From contig JBOEHK010000002.1 in assembly GCA_050633885.1 (NCBI GenBank), positions 620,001-684,000 of the forward strand: a stretch of 64,000 nucleotides of DNA, read 5' to 3'. Below, one piece after another: positions 42,879 to 52,604 of this stretch (position 1 is its first letter; each line of letters begins with the position of its first letter). This DNA comes from JAWSVE01 sp050633885. Its GTDB lineage: Bacteria; Pseudomonadota; Gammaproteobacteria; Pseudomonadales; Cellvibrionaceae. Position numbers and translations under genes: made by a program. Below the pieces are notes generated by a model. It was not told where the DNA came from. It searched no databases and worked only from the letters and a program-made list of their open reading frames with translations.

Positions 42879-44057
42879 ATGGAATTAGCATCAAATAAAA
42901 CACAACAGTATCCATTTGAATTTACGGGAAAGACGGGCGAGTATTTTAAAATTTGGATAGTCAATATATTGCTAACGATCGTGACGCTAGGGATATATGC
43001 GGCTTGGGCTAAGGTGAGAAACCATAAATATTTTTATGGTAATACGTATGTCGATGGCTCTTCATTTAATTATACCGCTAATCCGGTGAAGATCTTAAAA
43101 GGTCGTTTAATAGCGGTTCTGTTAGTCATTATCTATCAAGCGTCACTGTATTTCTTTCCATCAAATTCAGGGTTTGTCATTATTGCTTTAGGTTTCGTTA
43201 TTCCAGCTATCATAGTGATGAGCATGGCATTTAGAATGCGATACTCTTCTTGGCGAGGAATCAATTTTAGTTTTGAGCGAGATTACAAAAGCGCCTATTT
43301 ATTGTTTTTGCCTGTGATTATTTATTTTATTGTGTTTGGGCTCTTTCAAATGTTTTTTGGGGCCGATATGCAAACCATACAGACTGATCCTGAATCTATG
43401 GATCAAGAAACGGCAAAATCTATAGCAATTGGTACAGCTGCTTTCGGTTTTTTTGTGATTGCTTGTTTTCTGTTGTTTCCTTGGTGGCAAAATAAATATT
43501 ATGACTTTGTTGGAAATAGAGTTAATTTTGGGCAATCGGGAATGTCATATAGTGGTAGCGCAAAAAGCTTTTATGCAATGTACCTCATAGCGGTCGCTAT
43601 TCCTCTTGTGTTTCTTGTGATAATGAGTGCGTTTATAGGGGCGCTCAATCTGGGACAAATATTTTCAAGTGGAGACATGCCCTCTGCTGAGACAATCATA
43701 GGACTCGTCTTTTTAGGGATAATAGGAATGTTCTTTTTACAGATGATGCCCGCAGCATTTGTACAAACTCGCCGTACAAATTTAGTTTATGGTGCACTGG
43801 TTGTAGATGATGTGGTTGTCGTTAGTGAACTTAAATTTGGAAAAATGTTTTATTTGTATTGCACAAACACGCTGGCAATTTTATTTTCGCTAGGTTTGGC
43901 TATTCCTTGGGCTAAAATACGAATGGCGAGGTATCGAGCAGAGACAATGTATTTACTCGCACCCAATTTAGAAGAGTTTGTATCGGATTCAACCGTTGAT
44001 GCTAGCGCGCAAGGTGATGCAATTTCTGATGTATTTGATTTGGATATTGGATTGTAA
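42879..44057 (+). CDS. YjgN family (DUF898) membrane protein
   Basis: 392 residues with about eight membrane helices. Family landmarks are FTGKTGEYFKIWIVNILLTI near the N terminus, ITVTLGIYAAWAKVRNHKYFYGNT-like (here LTIVTLGIYAAWAKVRNHKY) and the C-terminal repeat YLYCTNTLAILFSLGLAIPWAKIRMARY. The function of YjgN/DUF898 is unknown. Its stop overlaps the ATG of the M48 metalloprotease (TAATG), so the two proteins are probably made and act together in the inner membrane. Confidence 0.9.
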   Translation: MELASNKTQQYPFEFTGKTGEYFKIWIVNILLTIVTLGIYAAWAKVRNHKYFYGNTYVDGSSFNYTANPVKILKGRLIAVLLVIIYQASLYFFPSNSGFVIIALGFVIPAIIVMSMAFRMRYSSWRGINFSFERDYKSAYLLFLPVIIYFIVFGLFQMFFGADMQTIQTDPESMDQETAKSIAIGTAAFGFFVIACFLLFPWWQNKYYDFVGNRVNFGQSGMSYSGSAKSFYAMYLIAVAIPLVFLVIMSAFIGALNLGQIFSSGDMPSAETIIGLVFLGIIGMFFLQMMPAAFVQTRRTNLVYGALVVDDVVVVSELKFGKMFYLYCTNTLAILFSLGLAIPWAKIRMARYRAETMYLLAPNLEEFVSDSTVDASAQGDAISDVFDLDIGL

Positions 44058-45190
44058 TGAAACAATTCGAAGCAACACTTTATGGCGATGAAAGCTCGTC
44101 GCGGCAAATCATCATCGTTAGTGTGAATGATGAAGGACAATTGCTTAATCCAGTTTTTTCTGGATTAAGCTTTAGCGATTTTAGCGTTAGCCCTCGTGTT
44201 GGAAATAGCGCACGTCATCTCACCTTGCCTGATGGTCGTGCACTGGAGTCAATAGATAACGATATTATTGATGACTTATGCCATGACTATCGCCCCCAAA
44301 AAGATGGCTTCTTGCATGTGCTTGAAGCTAATCTTTTGCTCGCCCTCGTTGCTTCAGTTCTTTTGGTTATTGGTGGCGGTGTTTTTGTTAAGTATGGAAT
44401 TCCCGCTTTAAGTAAACCAATAGCTAAAATGATGCCTGTTTCATTGGATGAAAAAATGGCAGAGCAAGCGTTGATTCAAATGGACAAAGTATTCTTTGAA
44501 CCTTCTGAATTGGATGTCGAGAGAAAAGAAGAGTTACACGCATTGTTCGATTCCTTAATACCAAAAAGCCAACATACATTTAATCTGGTGTTTCGCAACA
44601 GTCAAATGATGGGTGCAAATGCGTTTGCTTTACCTGATGGAACGATTATTTTTACGGATCAAATTATCGCGTTAGCTGATAATGATCAAATGATAGCGGC
44701 TGTCATGCTTCATGAAATTGGTCATGTCGAAGAGCGTCATGCAATGGAATCTATTGTCCAGCAGGCAGGTTTGTCTGCCATTATCCTTTTAGTCTCCGGT
44801 GACGTAAATACAGCGAGTTCATTGGTTTTTTTATTGCCGACTATACTTTTGCAATCCAGTTACTCTCAGGAAAAAGAATGGAGTGCCGATACGTTTGCTT
44901 TAGATGCGATGGCTTCGCACGGTATAGATCCAAACCACTTTGCGGATATGATGGAGGCTTTGTCTGAGAGTCATCGGTTTGATGATTCTGGTTTTGCAGA
45001 AAAAAATGATTCAGATACTCATGTTACGGAGGAGGCCGAATCAGAAATTAAAACTGAAACTGAAATGAGTACTGAGCAGATAAATGAAGAGTATGAATCA
45101 GACACGGATGAGCAATCTATCTTTGATTACTTCTCAACACATCCACCAACACAAAAAAGAATTGATCGTTTTCGTGAGGCGGCTAATTGA
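44057..45190 (+). CDS. M48-family zinc metallopeptidase
   Basis: 377 residues. One or two membrane helices at about 95-118 are followed by the peptidase with the zinc motif HEIGHVEERH (about 222) and the third ligand in EWSADTFALDAMA (about 275). A glutamate-rich acidic insert (about 315-350) precedes the closing YFSTHPPTQKRIDRF. The N-terminal 85 residues lack recognised motifs. It overlaps the YjgN gene by one base. HtpX/LoiP-type envelope quality control is the likeliest role. Confidence 0.9.
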   Translation: MKQFEATLYGDESSSRQIIIVSVNDEGQLLNPVFSGLSFSDFSVSPRVGNSARHLTLPDGRALESIDNDIIDDLCHDYRPQKDGFLHVLEANLLLALVASVLLVIGGGVFVKYGIPALSKPIAKMMPVSLDEKMAEQALIQMDKVFFEPSELDVERKEELHALFDSLIPKSQHTFNLVFRNSQMMGANAFALPDGTIIFTDQIIALADNDQMIAAVMLHEIGHVEERHAMESIVQQAGLSAIILLVSGDVNTASSLVFLLPTILLQSSYSQEKEWSADTFALDAMASHGIDPNHFADMMEALSESHRFDDSGFAEKNDSDTHVTEEAESEIKTETEMSTEQINEEYESDTDEQSIFDYFSTHPPTQKRIDRFREAAN

Positions 45191-45302
45191 TTGAAGCTCT
45201 AATAGGGCAGGCTTTAGAACTTTTTAGAGCTTTAAACGTTTAGAGCTTCAACCATAAACATTTTAATTGTGCATAATCATGATTGATCCCATAGGCGAGT
45301 TG

Positions 45303-46019
45303 ATGACACAGGATGTGATTCTAGCAGCTATCGTAGTTTTTTTTGGTGGTTTCGTTCAAACCAGTATAGGCTTTGGATTGGCTGTGGTTTCAGCGCCGTT
45401 ACTTTTTATTATTAATCCCTCTTATGTTCCTGCACCTATTACAATAGCGACGACAGTCAACTGTGTCTTTGTGTTCTCTTATTTTCGTCAAAGCTTATCC
45501 ATAAAAGAACTGGTCCCAGCGTTTATTTGGCGTGTACCTGGAAGTGTGTGTGGTGCAATATTGTTATGGGCTCTAAATGAAAAATTATTGGCTTTGATGA
45601 TTGCGTTATTAATCGGTGTGGGGGTGCTAGTTAATTATTTTCGTATTAATATCGCACTTTCAAAAAGAAATTTAGGGTTGGCCGGCTTTTTTTCTGGCGT
45701 AACGGGGACGTCAACATCGATTGGTGGACCTCCTATGGCGATACTACTGCAAGGCCTGCCTCCCAATAAAATACGATCTCAATTATCTGCTTTTTTTCTT
45801 TTCAGCTGTTTTATTTCACTTATGGTTTTGGCTGTCACAGATCATTTAAATAAAGCCGAATGGTTACTCGGCTTATATTTAATGCCTAGTACGTTACTGG
45901 GTAGTTGGGTGGGAGCTTTAGTTAGCCAGAAAATCAAACCTGAACCAATGCGTATAGCGACTCTACTATTGTGTGTGATATCGGTCGCTGTAATGTTGAG
46001 ACAGTACCTCGTTGGTTGA
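45303..46019 (+). CDS. TauE/SafE family sulfite/anion exporter-like membrane protein
   Basis: 238 residues from the ATG at 45303, preceded by AGGCGAG; an ATG at 45279 and a TTG at 45267 are upstream without a ribosome site. About eight helices include the family start FGGFVQTSIGFGLAVVSAPLL and the second-half motif FFSGVTGTSTSIGGPPMAILL (GxxGGPP-type). The family moves sulfite, sulfoacetate or other anions across the inner membrane. The substrate is unknown. It stands alone after the M48 gene. Confidence 0.88.
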   Translation: MTQDVILAAIVVFFGGFVQTSIGFGLAVVSAPLLFIINPSYVPAPITIATTVNCVFVFSYFRQSLSIKELVPAFIWRVPGSVCGAILLWALNEKLLALMIALLIGVGVLVNYFRINIALSKRNLGLAGFFSGVTGTSTSIGGPPMAILLQGLPPNKIRSQLSAFFLFSCFISLMVLAVTDHLNKAEWLLGLYLMPSTLLGSWVGALVSQKIKPEPMRIATLLLCVISVAVMLRQYLVG

Positions 46020-46049
46020 TGTTGACTAGGTTATATATCGTTGGTTGAT
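46009..46049. repeat. 12-bp direct repeat at the end of the TauE gene
   Basis: TCGTTGGTTGAT occurs at 46009-46020 (containing the TGA stop codon) and at 46038-46049. Start-to-start spacing is 29 bp. It looks like a small tandem duplication after the stop codon. Confidence 0.5.
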
Positions 46050-46389
46050 CGGACTTTACATTACATAACCGTAAAAATGGCTAATCGATTATTTTGTCGG
46101 TGTGTAAATTAGACTGATTATTTCTTGATTTCCATTTTTTTATTCTTTTCAACACCTTTTTTAATTACTCCACAATCTATTTCTTTTGATGGTGCTTAGG
46201 TTTGGTTTTGTTTGGTGCCAGACAACGCTGCTTGAGTGCCGCTTGTCGTATAGATATTATTTTGCAAAACCGGTCATCCTTTTTTGGTCAGTAAGTCATC
46301 TTGGCAGACCACTAATAATTGTTATTATGTGATCAAGTTCAAATTAAGACGAATTAAAAAAATAGCGATCATTCGAAGAGGTAAAGAAT
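46050..46389. other. 340-bp A+T-rich region without a recognised gene
   Basis: No ORF with a ribosome site and no strong hairpin is visible. The downstream hypothetical gene has a good ribosome site at its start, so a promoter should lie in this stretch. Confidence 0.4.
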
Positions 46390-46809
46390 ATGAGAATAAA
46401 TTTATTACCAGAAATGCAGAACGTGAAGCTAGCAGATCGAGAGCATAACACTTTTTATATGTCAGTTGAGTTGCGTAAGTTGGATGGCAAAACCTATGTT
46501 TTCATGTCGGATGGAAATCCTGTAGGCGCTTCTGTATTGGCAAAGGATGCAGTGTTTTATTTGGAAAAGATATCGCAGAGATTAGGCCTTGATACCAAAA
46601 CGACTGTTTTCTATCGACATATTTTCCAAGAGCAAATGGGTAGTTTATTCGGGCGCTTTAATGTTGATTGGGAAAATAGCGAATCGTTAAGTTATCAATT
46701 TAAAATGTTAACGAATATCGATGATCTAGATAACATCAAAGAAATTATCAATAGTTCTGAAAAGGTGTGTTTATCGTCGTTTGTATCGACGGAGAAAAAT
46801 GCGGCCTAA
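46390..46809 (+). CDS. Hypothetical protein, 139 residues
   Basis: Not recognised. The ATG at 46390 follows GAAGAGGTAAAGAAT, a good ribosome site. The product (MRINLLPEMQNVKLADREHN...) alternates strands and helices with several aromatic residues (FYMSVEL, VFYRHIFQEQ, FGRFNVDW) and no signal peptide or membrane segment, so it is cytoplasmic. Base composition matches its neighbours. Convergent with lnt (23 bp between stops). No function can be proposed. Confidence 0.65.
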   Translation: MRINLLPEMQNVKLADREHNTFYMSVELRKLDGKTYVFMSDGNPVGASVLAKDAVFYLEKISQRLGLDTKTTVFYRHIFQEQMGSLFGRFNVDWENSESLSYQFKMLTNIDDLDNIKEIINSSEKVCLSSFVSTEKNAA

Positions 46810-46832
46810 TTGAATTTTTGTATCGAATAAGA

Positions 46833-48383
46833 TTATGGGTTACTTTTTTTGCGACCTTTGATAATACAGATTGAAATCAATAATAAGCAAAGAAAAACGA
46901 TGGGCTCACTGCCCGTTAACATAAAAATAGTTTGACCCTTTTTAAGTTGTATTTCGGAGTTAATAGATTCTTGTACAAATTGTTTTGAGCGTACAAGAAT
47001 CTTTCCTTTCTCGTTAACAATTGCGCTGACGCCATTGTTGGTAGAGCGAATCATGTAACGCCCTGTTTCAAGTGCTCGCATCTGTGCAATTTGCATATGC
47101 TGTAATGGCCCTAACGAACTTCCAAACCATGCATCATTACTGACAGTGATCAGTGCATTTCCATCTTTCGCTCCATGGGCAACTAGATCTGGATAAGCTA
47201 TTTCATAACAGATTGCTGGAGTCAGGATTACCCCTCCGATTTGTATGCCTCGTTGATTTTTAGGGCCCAATTCTAATATCGAATGCGGTAAATTAAATAA
47301 TTTTAATAAAGGGCCGAGCCAATCGCTTAATGGAACGTAGTCACCAAAGGGAGCAAGTCGTTGTTTATGGTAAATGCCTGATGCTGTACCAAAGCCGACA
47401 AGGCTGTTGTAAAACTTTGCGTCGGAAGGGGATAGGTATAAAATTCCTGTGATAAAAGCTGTATTGCTTTCAAGAGAAAGCCTTTCTATTTTATTTAATG
47501 CAGGGGCTAATTGGTCGTAGTCAGGTCCGTAATTCATGATCAAAGGAATTGCCGCTTCAGGCCAAATAACCCAATCGTTTCTCCACAATGATTCGCTCAA
47601 AGAAAAATATCGGTCGAGTGTGGGTTGTACGAAATCATCATCCCATTTTTTTTCTTGGGGTATATTTCCCTGTGCAATACCGACACTAATTGGTTGCTGG
47701 TAATTCTTTGTCCATTCAATCTTCGATGAAACAAAACCAACTCCCCATAAGAAAATAATTAACCCTGAGGCTATTATTGGCCGTAATATTTTATTTTTTT
47801 CAATCCAGCTATAAGCGATGAGTCCGCCAGTGATTGCAGTCACAAAACTAATGCCAATAACGCCGGTAAGCGGAGCCCACCCTGCTAGCCAGGTATCAAT
47901 ATGTGCGTAACCTAAAAATAACCAAGGGAATCCCGTAAATAACCAAGTGCGTATCCATTCGCCGATACACCATAGCGATGCCACTGAGAGTGAGAGGTAA
48001 AGCGGATGCCTAGAACACCATTTGCCAAGCGCAAGAAAAGGCAGTGCAAAAACTAAAGCAATAAAAGCAACGAAAACGGCTGTTAATAAGCCTGCGAAAA
48101 TAATTGGTGCTTTTCCAAAGACATGGATGCTGACAAAAACCCAACTAATGCCCGTGCCAAACATTCCTAATCCAAACCAAAAAGCTCTCCAAAAAGCACT
48201 GTGTCCGTTTGTTTGAAAAAGGCTATAAGTAAAAACTGATAGGGAGATTATGGCTATGGGCCAGAAATTAAAGGGCGCATACGACAGTGGTATGAGCGCG
48301 CCTATTAGCAAGATAATAATGGGCCAATATTTCGGAGATAAATTGATCACTGAGCTTGTAGGTATTTTTGTTGAGGTTGTCAC
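46833..48383 (-). CDS. lnt: Apolipoprotein N-acyltransferase
   Basis: 516 residues: six to seven N-terminal membrane helices (about 15-215), then a periplasmic nitrilase domain, then a final helix. The catalytic triad is visible: Glu in WPEAAIPL (about 275), Lys in YHKQRLAPFGDYVP (about 340) and Cys in AICYEIAYPD (about 393). Lnt adds the third acyl chain to mature lipoproteins in the inner membrane. It is the last gene of the miaB-ybeZ-ybeY-corC-lnt run, 77 bp after corC, as in other gammaproteobacteria. Confidence 0.96.
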   Translation of the reverse strand: MTTSTKIPTSSVINLSPKYWPIIILLIGALIPLSYAPFNFWPIAIISLSVFTYSLFQTNGHSAFWRAFWFGLGMFGTGISWVFVSIHVFGKAPIIFAGLLTAVFVAFIALVFALPFLALGKWCSRHPLYLSLSVASLWCIGEWIRTWLFTGFPWLFLGYAHIDTWLAGWAPLTGVIGISFVTAITGGLIAYSWIEKNKILRPIIASGLIIFLWGVGFVSSKIEWTKNYQQPISVGIAQGNIPQEKKWDDDFVQPTLDRYFSLSESLWRNDWVIWPEAAIPLIMNYGPDYDQLAPALNKIERLSLESNTAFITGILYLSPSDAKFYNSLVGFGTASGIYHKQRLAPFGDYVPLSDWLGPLLKLFNLPHSILELGPKNQRGIQIGGVILTPAICYEIAYPDLVAHGAKDGNALITVSNDAWFGSSLGPLQHMQIAQMRALETGRYMIRSTNNGVSAIVNEKGKILVRSKQFVQESINSEIQLKKGQTIFMLTGSEPIVFLCLLLISICIIKGRKKSNP

Positions 48384-48460
48384 ATTCTGATCGCTTTTCT
48401 TTAGCAGGCTTTTACATTATTAATATTGTGTTTTTATTTTTTGTCAAAGAAGAATCGGTC

Positions 48461-49330
48461 TTATTGATCAGTTTCATTTCGAGTGACGCGTAATAAATGA
48501 ATTTGTCGATTATCGGCATAGAGTACTCTAAACTCGAAGCCATCAATCATGATCGTTTCATTGCGCAACGGTAAATGGCCGAAGGCCTTAATGACAATGC
48601 CGCCAATGGTATCAAACTCTTCATCATTAAAAGATGAATCAAAATGATTGTTGAAGTCTTCAATTGTCGTCAGTGCTTTTACGACAAATTCATTATCAGA
48701 AACGGTTCGTATAAAAGAATCGTCATTATTGTCATCGGTTTCATCCTCAATTTCACCGACGATTTCTTCTAGGATGTCTTCGATGGTAACCAGCCCAGAA
48801 ATGCCCCCGTATTCATCAATAACCATCGCCATGTGATAGCGATTTTCGCGGAACTCGCGTAAAAGAATATTCAGGCGTTTGCTTTCTGGGATGATATTGG
48901 CTGAGCGAATAATATTACTGAGTGTAAAATCCTCAGTGCCGTTTACAATTAACGATAATAAATCCTTAGCCAATAAAATACCTTTTACATCATCAACAGA
49001 TTCGCCAATAACGGGAAAGCGAGAATGACCCGATTCAATGACAAGTGGTAAGAACTCACTAGGCTGTTGGTCAATTTTGACAAAGACCATTTGCGAACGA
49101 GGAATCATGATTTCTCTTACTTGCTGATCTGCAACATCCAATGCACCTTCGATGATATTCAGTGCTTCTTGATCAAGCAATTTATTTTCGGCGGCTTCTT
49201 TAATGATATCTAAAAGCTCTTCACGAGATTTTGGTTCGGCAGAAAAACCATCCATTAATTTGGTAAGCCATGATTTTTCTGCTTTGAGTTCTGGTGTAGG
49301 GCTTTTATTTTGAGGCTCTTCACTGCTCAT
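48461..49330 (-). CDS. corC: CorC/YbeX CBS-domain protein (magnesium/cobalt efflux)
   Basis: 289 residues. After an N-terminal helix (LLDQEALNIIEGALDVADQQ) come two CBS domains (about 70-195; VREIMIPRSQMV, then RFPVIG and YHMAMVIDEYGGISGLVTIEDILEEIVGEI) and the CorC/HlyC C-terminal domain with DEEFDTIGGIV. It lacks the DUF21 membrane region, as the E. coli YbeX form does. Its role in divalent-cation handling is genetic; recent work also links YbeX to ribosome homeostasis. Four bases separate it from ybeY. Confidence 0.93.
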   Translation of the reverse strand: MSSEEPQNKSPTPELKAEKSWLTKLMDGFSAEPKSREELLDIIKEAAENKLLDQEALNIIEGALDVADQQVREIMIPRSQMVFVKIDQQPSEFLPLVIESGHSRFPVIGESVDDVKGILLAKDLLSLIVNGTEDFTLSNIIRSANIIPESKRLNILLREFRENRYHMAMVIDEYGGISGLVTIEDILEEIVGEIEDETDDNNDDSFIRTVSDNEFVVKALTTIEDFNNHFDSSFNDEEFDTIGGIVIKAFGHLPLRNETIMIDGFEFRVLYADNRQIHLLRVTRNETDQ

Positions 49331-49333
49331 TTT

Positions 49334-49861
49334 TTATTGTGCTCCGCTTGTATTTTGCAGTTTTTGATCGTCGTATTGATAAGGGTTTGGGATATTCATT
49401 GTTGATAAAATATCAATTTCTAACGTTTCCATTATCTCGGCTTGGGCATCTTCCACATGATCAAAACCAACCAAATGCAATGTGCCATGAATTAACATGT
49501 GCGCCCAATGGTTTTGGAGTTTTTTTTGTTGATCTATTGATTCTTGTTTAACGACAGGCGCGCAGACAACTAAATCACCTAAGTGCAGAAAGGGTAAGCC
49601 TTCAGGTAAGTCAGATGGAAATGAAAGAATATTGGTAGGTTTGTTTTTACCGCGATACTGCTGATTAAGATTTTGGCTTTCATCGCGATCAACAATACGA
49701 AGACTTAATTCGATATTTTTTTCTAGTGTTACACATTGTTGAGGTAGAAGTGATACAACGCTTGGGTGTTCAAGCGCCGATTGAATCCATGAGTGTATCG
49801 GCTCAGGCTCCGGAGAGTCATCGCTCTTTGTCGCGACTTGAATGTCTACAGTGATATTCAT
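49334..49861 (-). CDS. ybeY: rRNA maturation endoribonuclease YbeY
   Basis: 175 residues. The conserved zinc motif HGTLHLVGFDH (HGxLHLxGYDH type, about 124) and the RGKNKPTNILSFPSD strand are present; an N-terminal stretch is longer than in E. coli (155). YbeY takes part in 16S rRNA 3'-end processing. Its start overlaps the ybeZ stop by four bases, and corC begins 4 bp later, so the three genes are coupled. Confidence 0.96.
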   Translation of the reverse strand: MNITVDIQVATKSDDSPEPEPIHSWIQSALEHPSVVSLLPQQCVTLEKNIELSLRIVDRDESQNLNQQYRGKNKPTNILSFPSDLPEGLPFLHLGDLVVCAPVVKQESIDQQKKLQNHWAHMLIHGTLHLVGFDHVEDAQAEIMETLEIDILSTMNIPNPYQYDDQKLQNTSGAQ

Positions 49862-51015
49862 AAGGATGGTTTGTTGTCTTTATCAATGATGCTTTTTTTA
49901 AATTCATTTGCGGTATCGGTTGAAGCGATTCCTTCCGAACGATCATAGGCCTCAACAATGCGTTGCACTAATGGATGGCGAACAACATCTTTCGCTAAGA
50001 AATAAGTAAAAGAAATTCCTTCGACACCATCAAGTACTCCGCACACGTGAGCAAGACCCGATTTTATCCCTTTCGGTAAATCTATTTGTGTGGGATCTCC
50101 GTTAATGACGGCAGTACTACCAAAGCCTATGCGTGTTAAAAACATTTTCATTTGCTCGCGTGTTGTGTTTTGGCTTTCATCTAAAATCACGTAAGAATTA
50201 TTTAATGTTCTACCGCGCATGTAAGCGAGTGGAGCAATTTCGATAACATTTCGTTCAATTAATTTTTCAACAGTTTCAAATCCGAGCATTTCAAAAAGGG
50301 CGTCGTACAATGGTCGAAGATAAGGATCGACTTTTTGAGCAAGATCACCGGGTAAAAATCCCAGTTTCTCGCCTGCTTCAACAGCAGGACGTACTAACAA
50401 GATACGTTCGACTTCGTTATTTAATAGCGCTTCAACAGCGCAGGCGACAGCGAGAAATGTTTTTCCTGTTCCCGCAGGGCCAATACCAAAATTAATATCG
50501 TTGGTTTGAATCGCTCTAACGTATTTTTGTTGGTTTTTACCACGGGCTTTAATCGTACATTTTTTGGTGCGGATTAGCGTCAGATCCTCAACATTGTTTT
50601 TCTTTGAAGAAGATTCACCAGAAGCACTAGAGGAAGAATTTGGTTTTGAATTTGATGAGCGATCGTAAATAGCTGGTGACTGAGTTTCTTTTTCCATTAA
50701 AGCTTCTATCCCCGATTGTTGTAGCGCTAAGTGAATTTTATCTGGTGTTAGCTCGCTGTCAGTGTTTGTTGCTGCGTATAAATCTTTCAGTAACTCAGCT
50801 CCAGCTCGAGTTGCGTAATTATCCCCGCTCAGGACAAAAAGGTTCCCTCGATTTCGAATTTCAACATTCAATCGTGTTTCGATTTGGCGAAGGTGCTGAT
50901 TATATTGCCCGCAGAGGTTAGCTAGGCGGCGGGCGTTACTGGGTTCGAGAGAAACCCTGAAGGAATCAGAAGCGGTTGAGGCGGTAGTGTTGTTACCGAT
51001 AGTTAGACTGTCCAA
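49858..51015 (-). CDS. ybeZ: PhoH-like ATPase YbeZ
   Basis: 385 residues. The Walker A motif GPAGTGKTFLAVA (about 178) and Walker B region YVILDESQNTT (about 274) of the PhoH family are clear, with KSGLAHVCGVL later. The N-terminal 120 residues hold a KH-like region (LCGQYNQHLRQIETRL, IRNRGNLFVLSGD). A low-complexity serine/asparagine linker (about 118-137) separates the parts. YbeZ is an RNA-binding ATPase acting with YbeY. The next gene upstream is miaB (230 bp). Confidence 0.95.
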   Translation of the reverse strand: MDSLTIGNNTTASTASDSFRVSLEPSNARRLANLCGQYNQHLRQIETRLNVEIRNRGNLFVLSGDNYATRAGAELLKDLYAATNTDSELTPDKIHLALQQSGIEALMEKETQSPAIYDRSSNSKPNSSSSASGESSSKKNNVEDLTLIRTKKCTIKARGKNQQKYVRAIQTNDINFGIGPAGTGKTFLAVACAVEALLNNEVERILLVRPAVEAGEKLGFLPGDLAQKVDPYLRPLYDALFEMLGFETVEKLIERNVIEIAPLAYMRGRTLNNSYVILDESQNTTREQMKMFLTRIGFGSTAVINGDPTQIDLPKGIKSGLAHVCGVLDGVEGISFTYFLAKDVVRHPLVQRIVEAYDRSEGIASTDTANEFKKSIIDKDNKPSL

Positions 51016-51245
51016 ATTGAGAAAGGGTTTCCTTCAAATAATGATTGGCTAAGCGTACTCCAAACCCTGTTATCTGAAAAGCCCTGATCCGTGAGATAGT
51101 CTAGATAAATGGTACTTAGCTGGCTTAGGTTTATAGCAAACGCTTCTGTTGATACATTCTTCTGATGCATTGTATATCAAAAGCATGTCTATGTTGTGAC
51201 AGGCTGGAGGAGCCTGAGCGGGGTTGAGAGCAGAGGTTATACCGT

Positions 51246-52604
51246 CTAGCCATCAAGCTCTGAGCGAATGAGTGTGCCTCTTAGGCTGTTGGGTAGTCCC
51301 TCTTCAATTAAAACGGTGGCGAATTTACCGATAAGATCGGGGTTGTCGCATCGAAAATTGACGACACGGTTATTTTCAGTCCGACCAGATAACTGTCCTG
51401 GGTCTCTTTTAGAGTATCCAGTGACTAAAACAGACTCTTCATTTCCAACCATTTTACGGCTGATATCCGCAACGTTTTGTAATATGCGTGTTTGGAGGAT
51501 TTTAAGTCGTCGCTTTTTCACTTCCTCTGGTGTGTCATCGGCCAAGTCAGCAGCTGGTGTGCCAGGGCGAGCACTAAAGACAAAGCTGAATGACATATCA
51601 AAACCAATATCTTCGATAAGTTTCATTGTCGCAGCAAAGTCGGCTTCAGTTTCACCCGGAAAGCCAATGATAAAGTCCGAAGAGAAACAAATATCAGGGC
51701 GAATTGCTTTCAATCGACGCAGTTTTGATTTGTATTCTAGAGCGGTGTGTCCACGCTTCATGGCTGCTAGAATCCGATCAGAGCCACTTTGCACCGGTAA
51801 ATGTACGTGGCTCACTAGCTCGGGGATTTTTTCATAGGCTTCAATCAAGCTATCTGAGAACTCTACGGGATGAGAGGTCGTAAACCGAATACGGTCAATC
51901 CCATCGATGTCAGCGGTATAAGCAATAAGCTCAGCTAGATCAACTAGATGGCCATCTTTGTCTTCAGCGCGATAAGCATTGACGTTTTGGCCGAGTAAAT
52001 TGACTTCTCGAACGCCTTGAGCGGCTAGATGAACAATCTCCGAAAGTACGTCTTCTGGAGGACGACTGACTTCTTCACCTCGAGTGTAGGGCACGACACA
52101 GAAAGTGCAGTATTTAGAGCAACCCTCCATAATAGAAACGAAAGCGGTGGCTCCCTCGACTTCTGGTTGAGGGAGATTGTCGAATTTCTCTATTTCCGGA
52201 AAACTGATATCCACGACCACCGCGCCATTATCGCGTGGCGTTTCTAACATTTCGGGTAGCCGGTGTAATGTTTGAGGTCCAAAAATGAGGTCGACATAGG
52301 GTGCTCTATCAGCAATAGCATCACCTTCTTGGCTGGCAACACAGCCGCCGACACCAATAATCAAGTTGGGATTTTTTTCTTTGTATTTTTTCCAGCGCCC
52401 AAGTTGATGAAAAAGCTTTTCTTGGGCCTTTTCTCTTATAGAACAGGTGTTTACCAGCAAGACATCGGCATCTTCTGGCGAATCTGTCGGTATCATCTGG
52501 TGGGAATCCCCTAGTAAATCACGCATGCGCGCAGAGTCGTACTCGTTCATCTGGCAGCCGTGAGTTTTGATATACAGTTTTTTGACAGCTTTTTCAGCAG
52601 TCAT
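51246..52604 (-). CDS. miaB: tRNA-2-methylthio-N6-dimethylallyladenosine synthase
   Basis: 452 residues. An N-terminal UPF0004 domain (THGCQMNEYDSARM and VNTCSIREKAQEK with its Cys ligands) precedes the radical SAM domain with EGCSKYCTFCVVPYTRGEE (CxxxCxxC, about 154) and a C-terminal TRAM domain (about 382-445, VLVTGYSKRDP...). MiaB methylthiolates A37 of tRNAs reading UNN codons, using two [4Fe-4S] clusters. It is the first gene of the ybeZ-ybeY-corC-lnt cluster. Confidence 0.97.
   Translation of the reverse strand: MTAEKAVKKLYIKTHGCQMNEYDSARMRDLLGDSHQMIPTDSPEDADVLLVNTCSIREKAQEKLFHQLGRWKKYKEKNPNLIIGVGGCVASQEGDAIADRAPYVDLIFGPQTLHRLPEMLETPRDNGAVVVDISFPEIEKFDNLPQPEVEGATAFVSIMEGCSKYCTFCVVPYTRGEEVSRPPEDVLSEIVHLAAQGVREVNLLGQNVNAYRAEDKDGHLVDLAELIAYTADIDGIDRIRFTTSHPVEFSDSLIEAYEKIPELVSHVHLPVQSGSDRILAAMKRGHTALEYKSKLRRLKAIRPDICFSSDFIIGFPGETEADFAATMKLIEDIGFDMSFSFVFSARPGTPAADLADDTPEEVKKRRLKILQTRILQNVADISRKMVGNEESVLVTGYSKRDPGQLSGRTENNRVVNFRCDNPDLIGKFATVLIEEGLPNSLRGTLIRSELDG

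Noticed and set aside
51268..51837. 189-codon frame antisense to miaB
   Set aside because: It lies opposite conserved MiaB sequence and has no ribosome site or recognisable motif.
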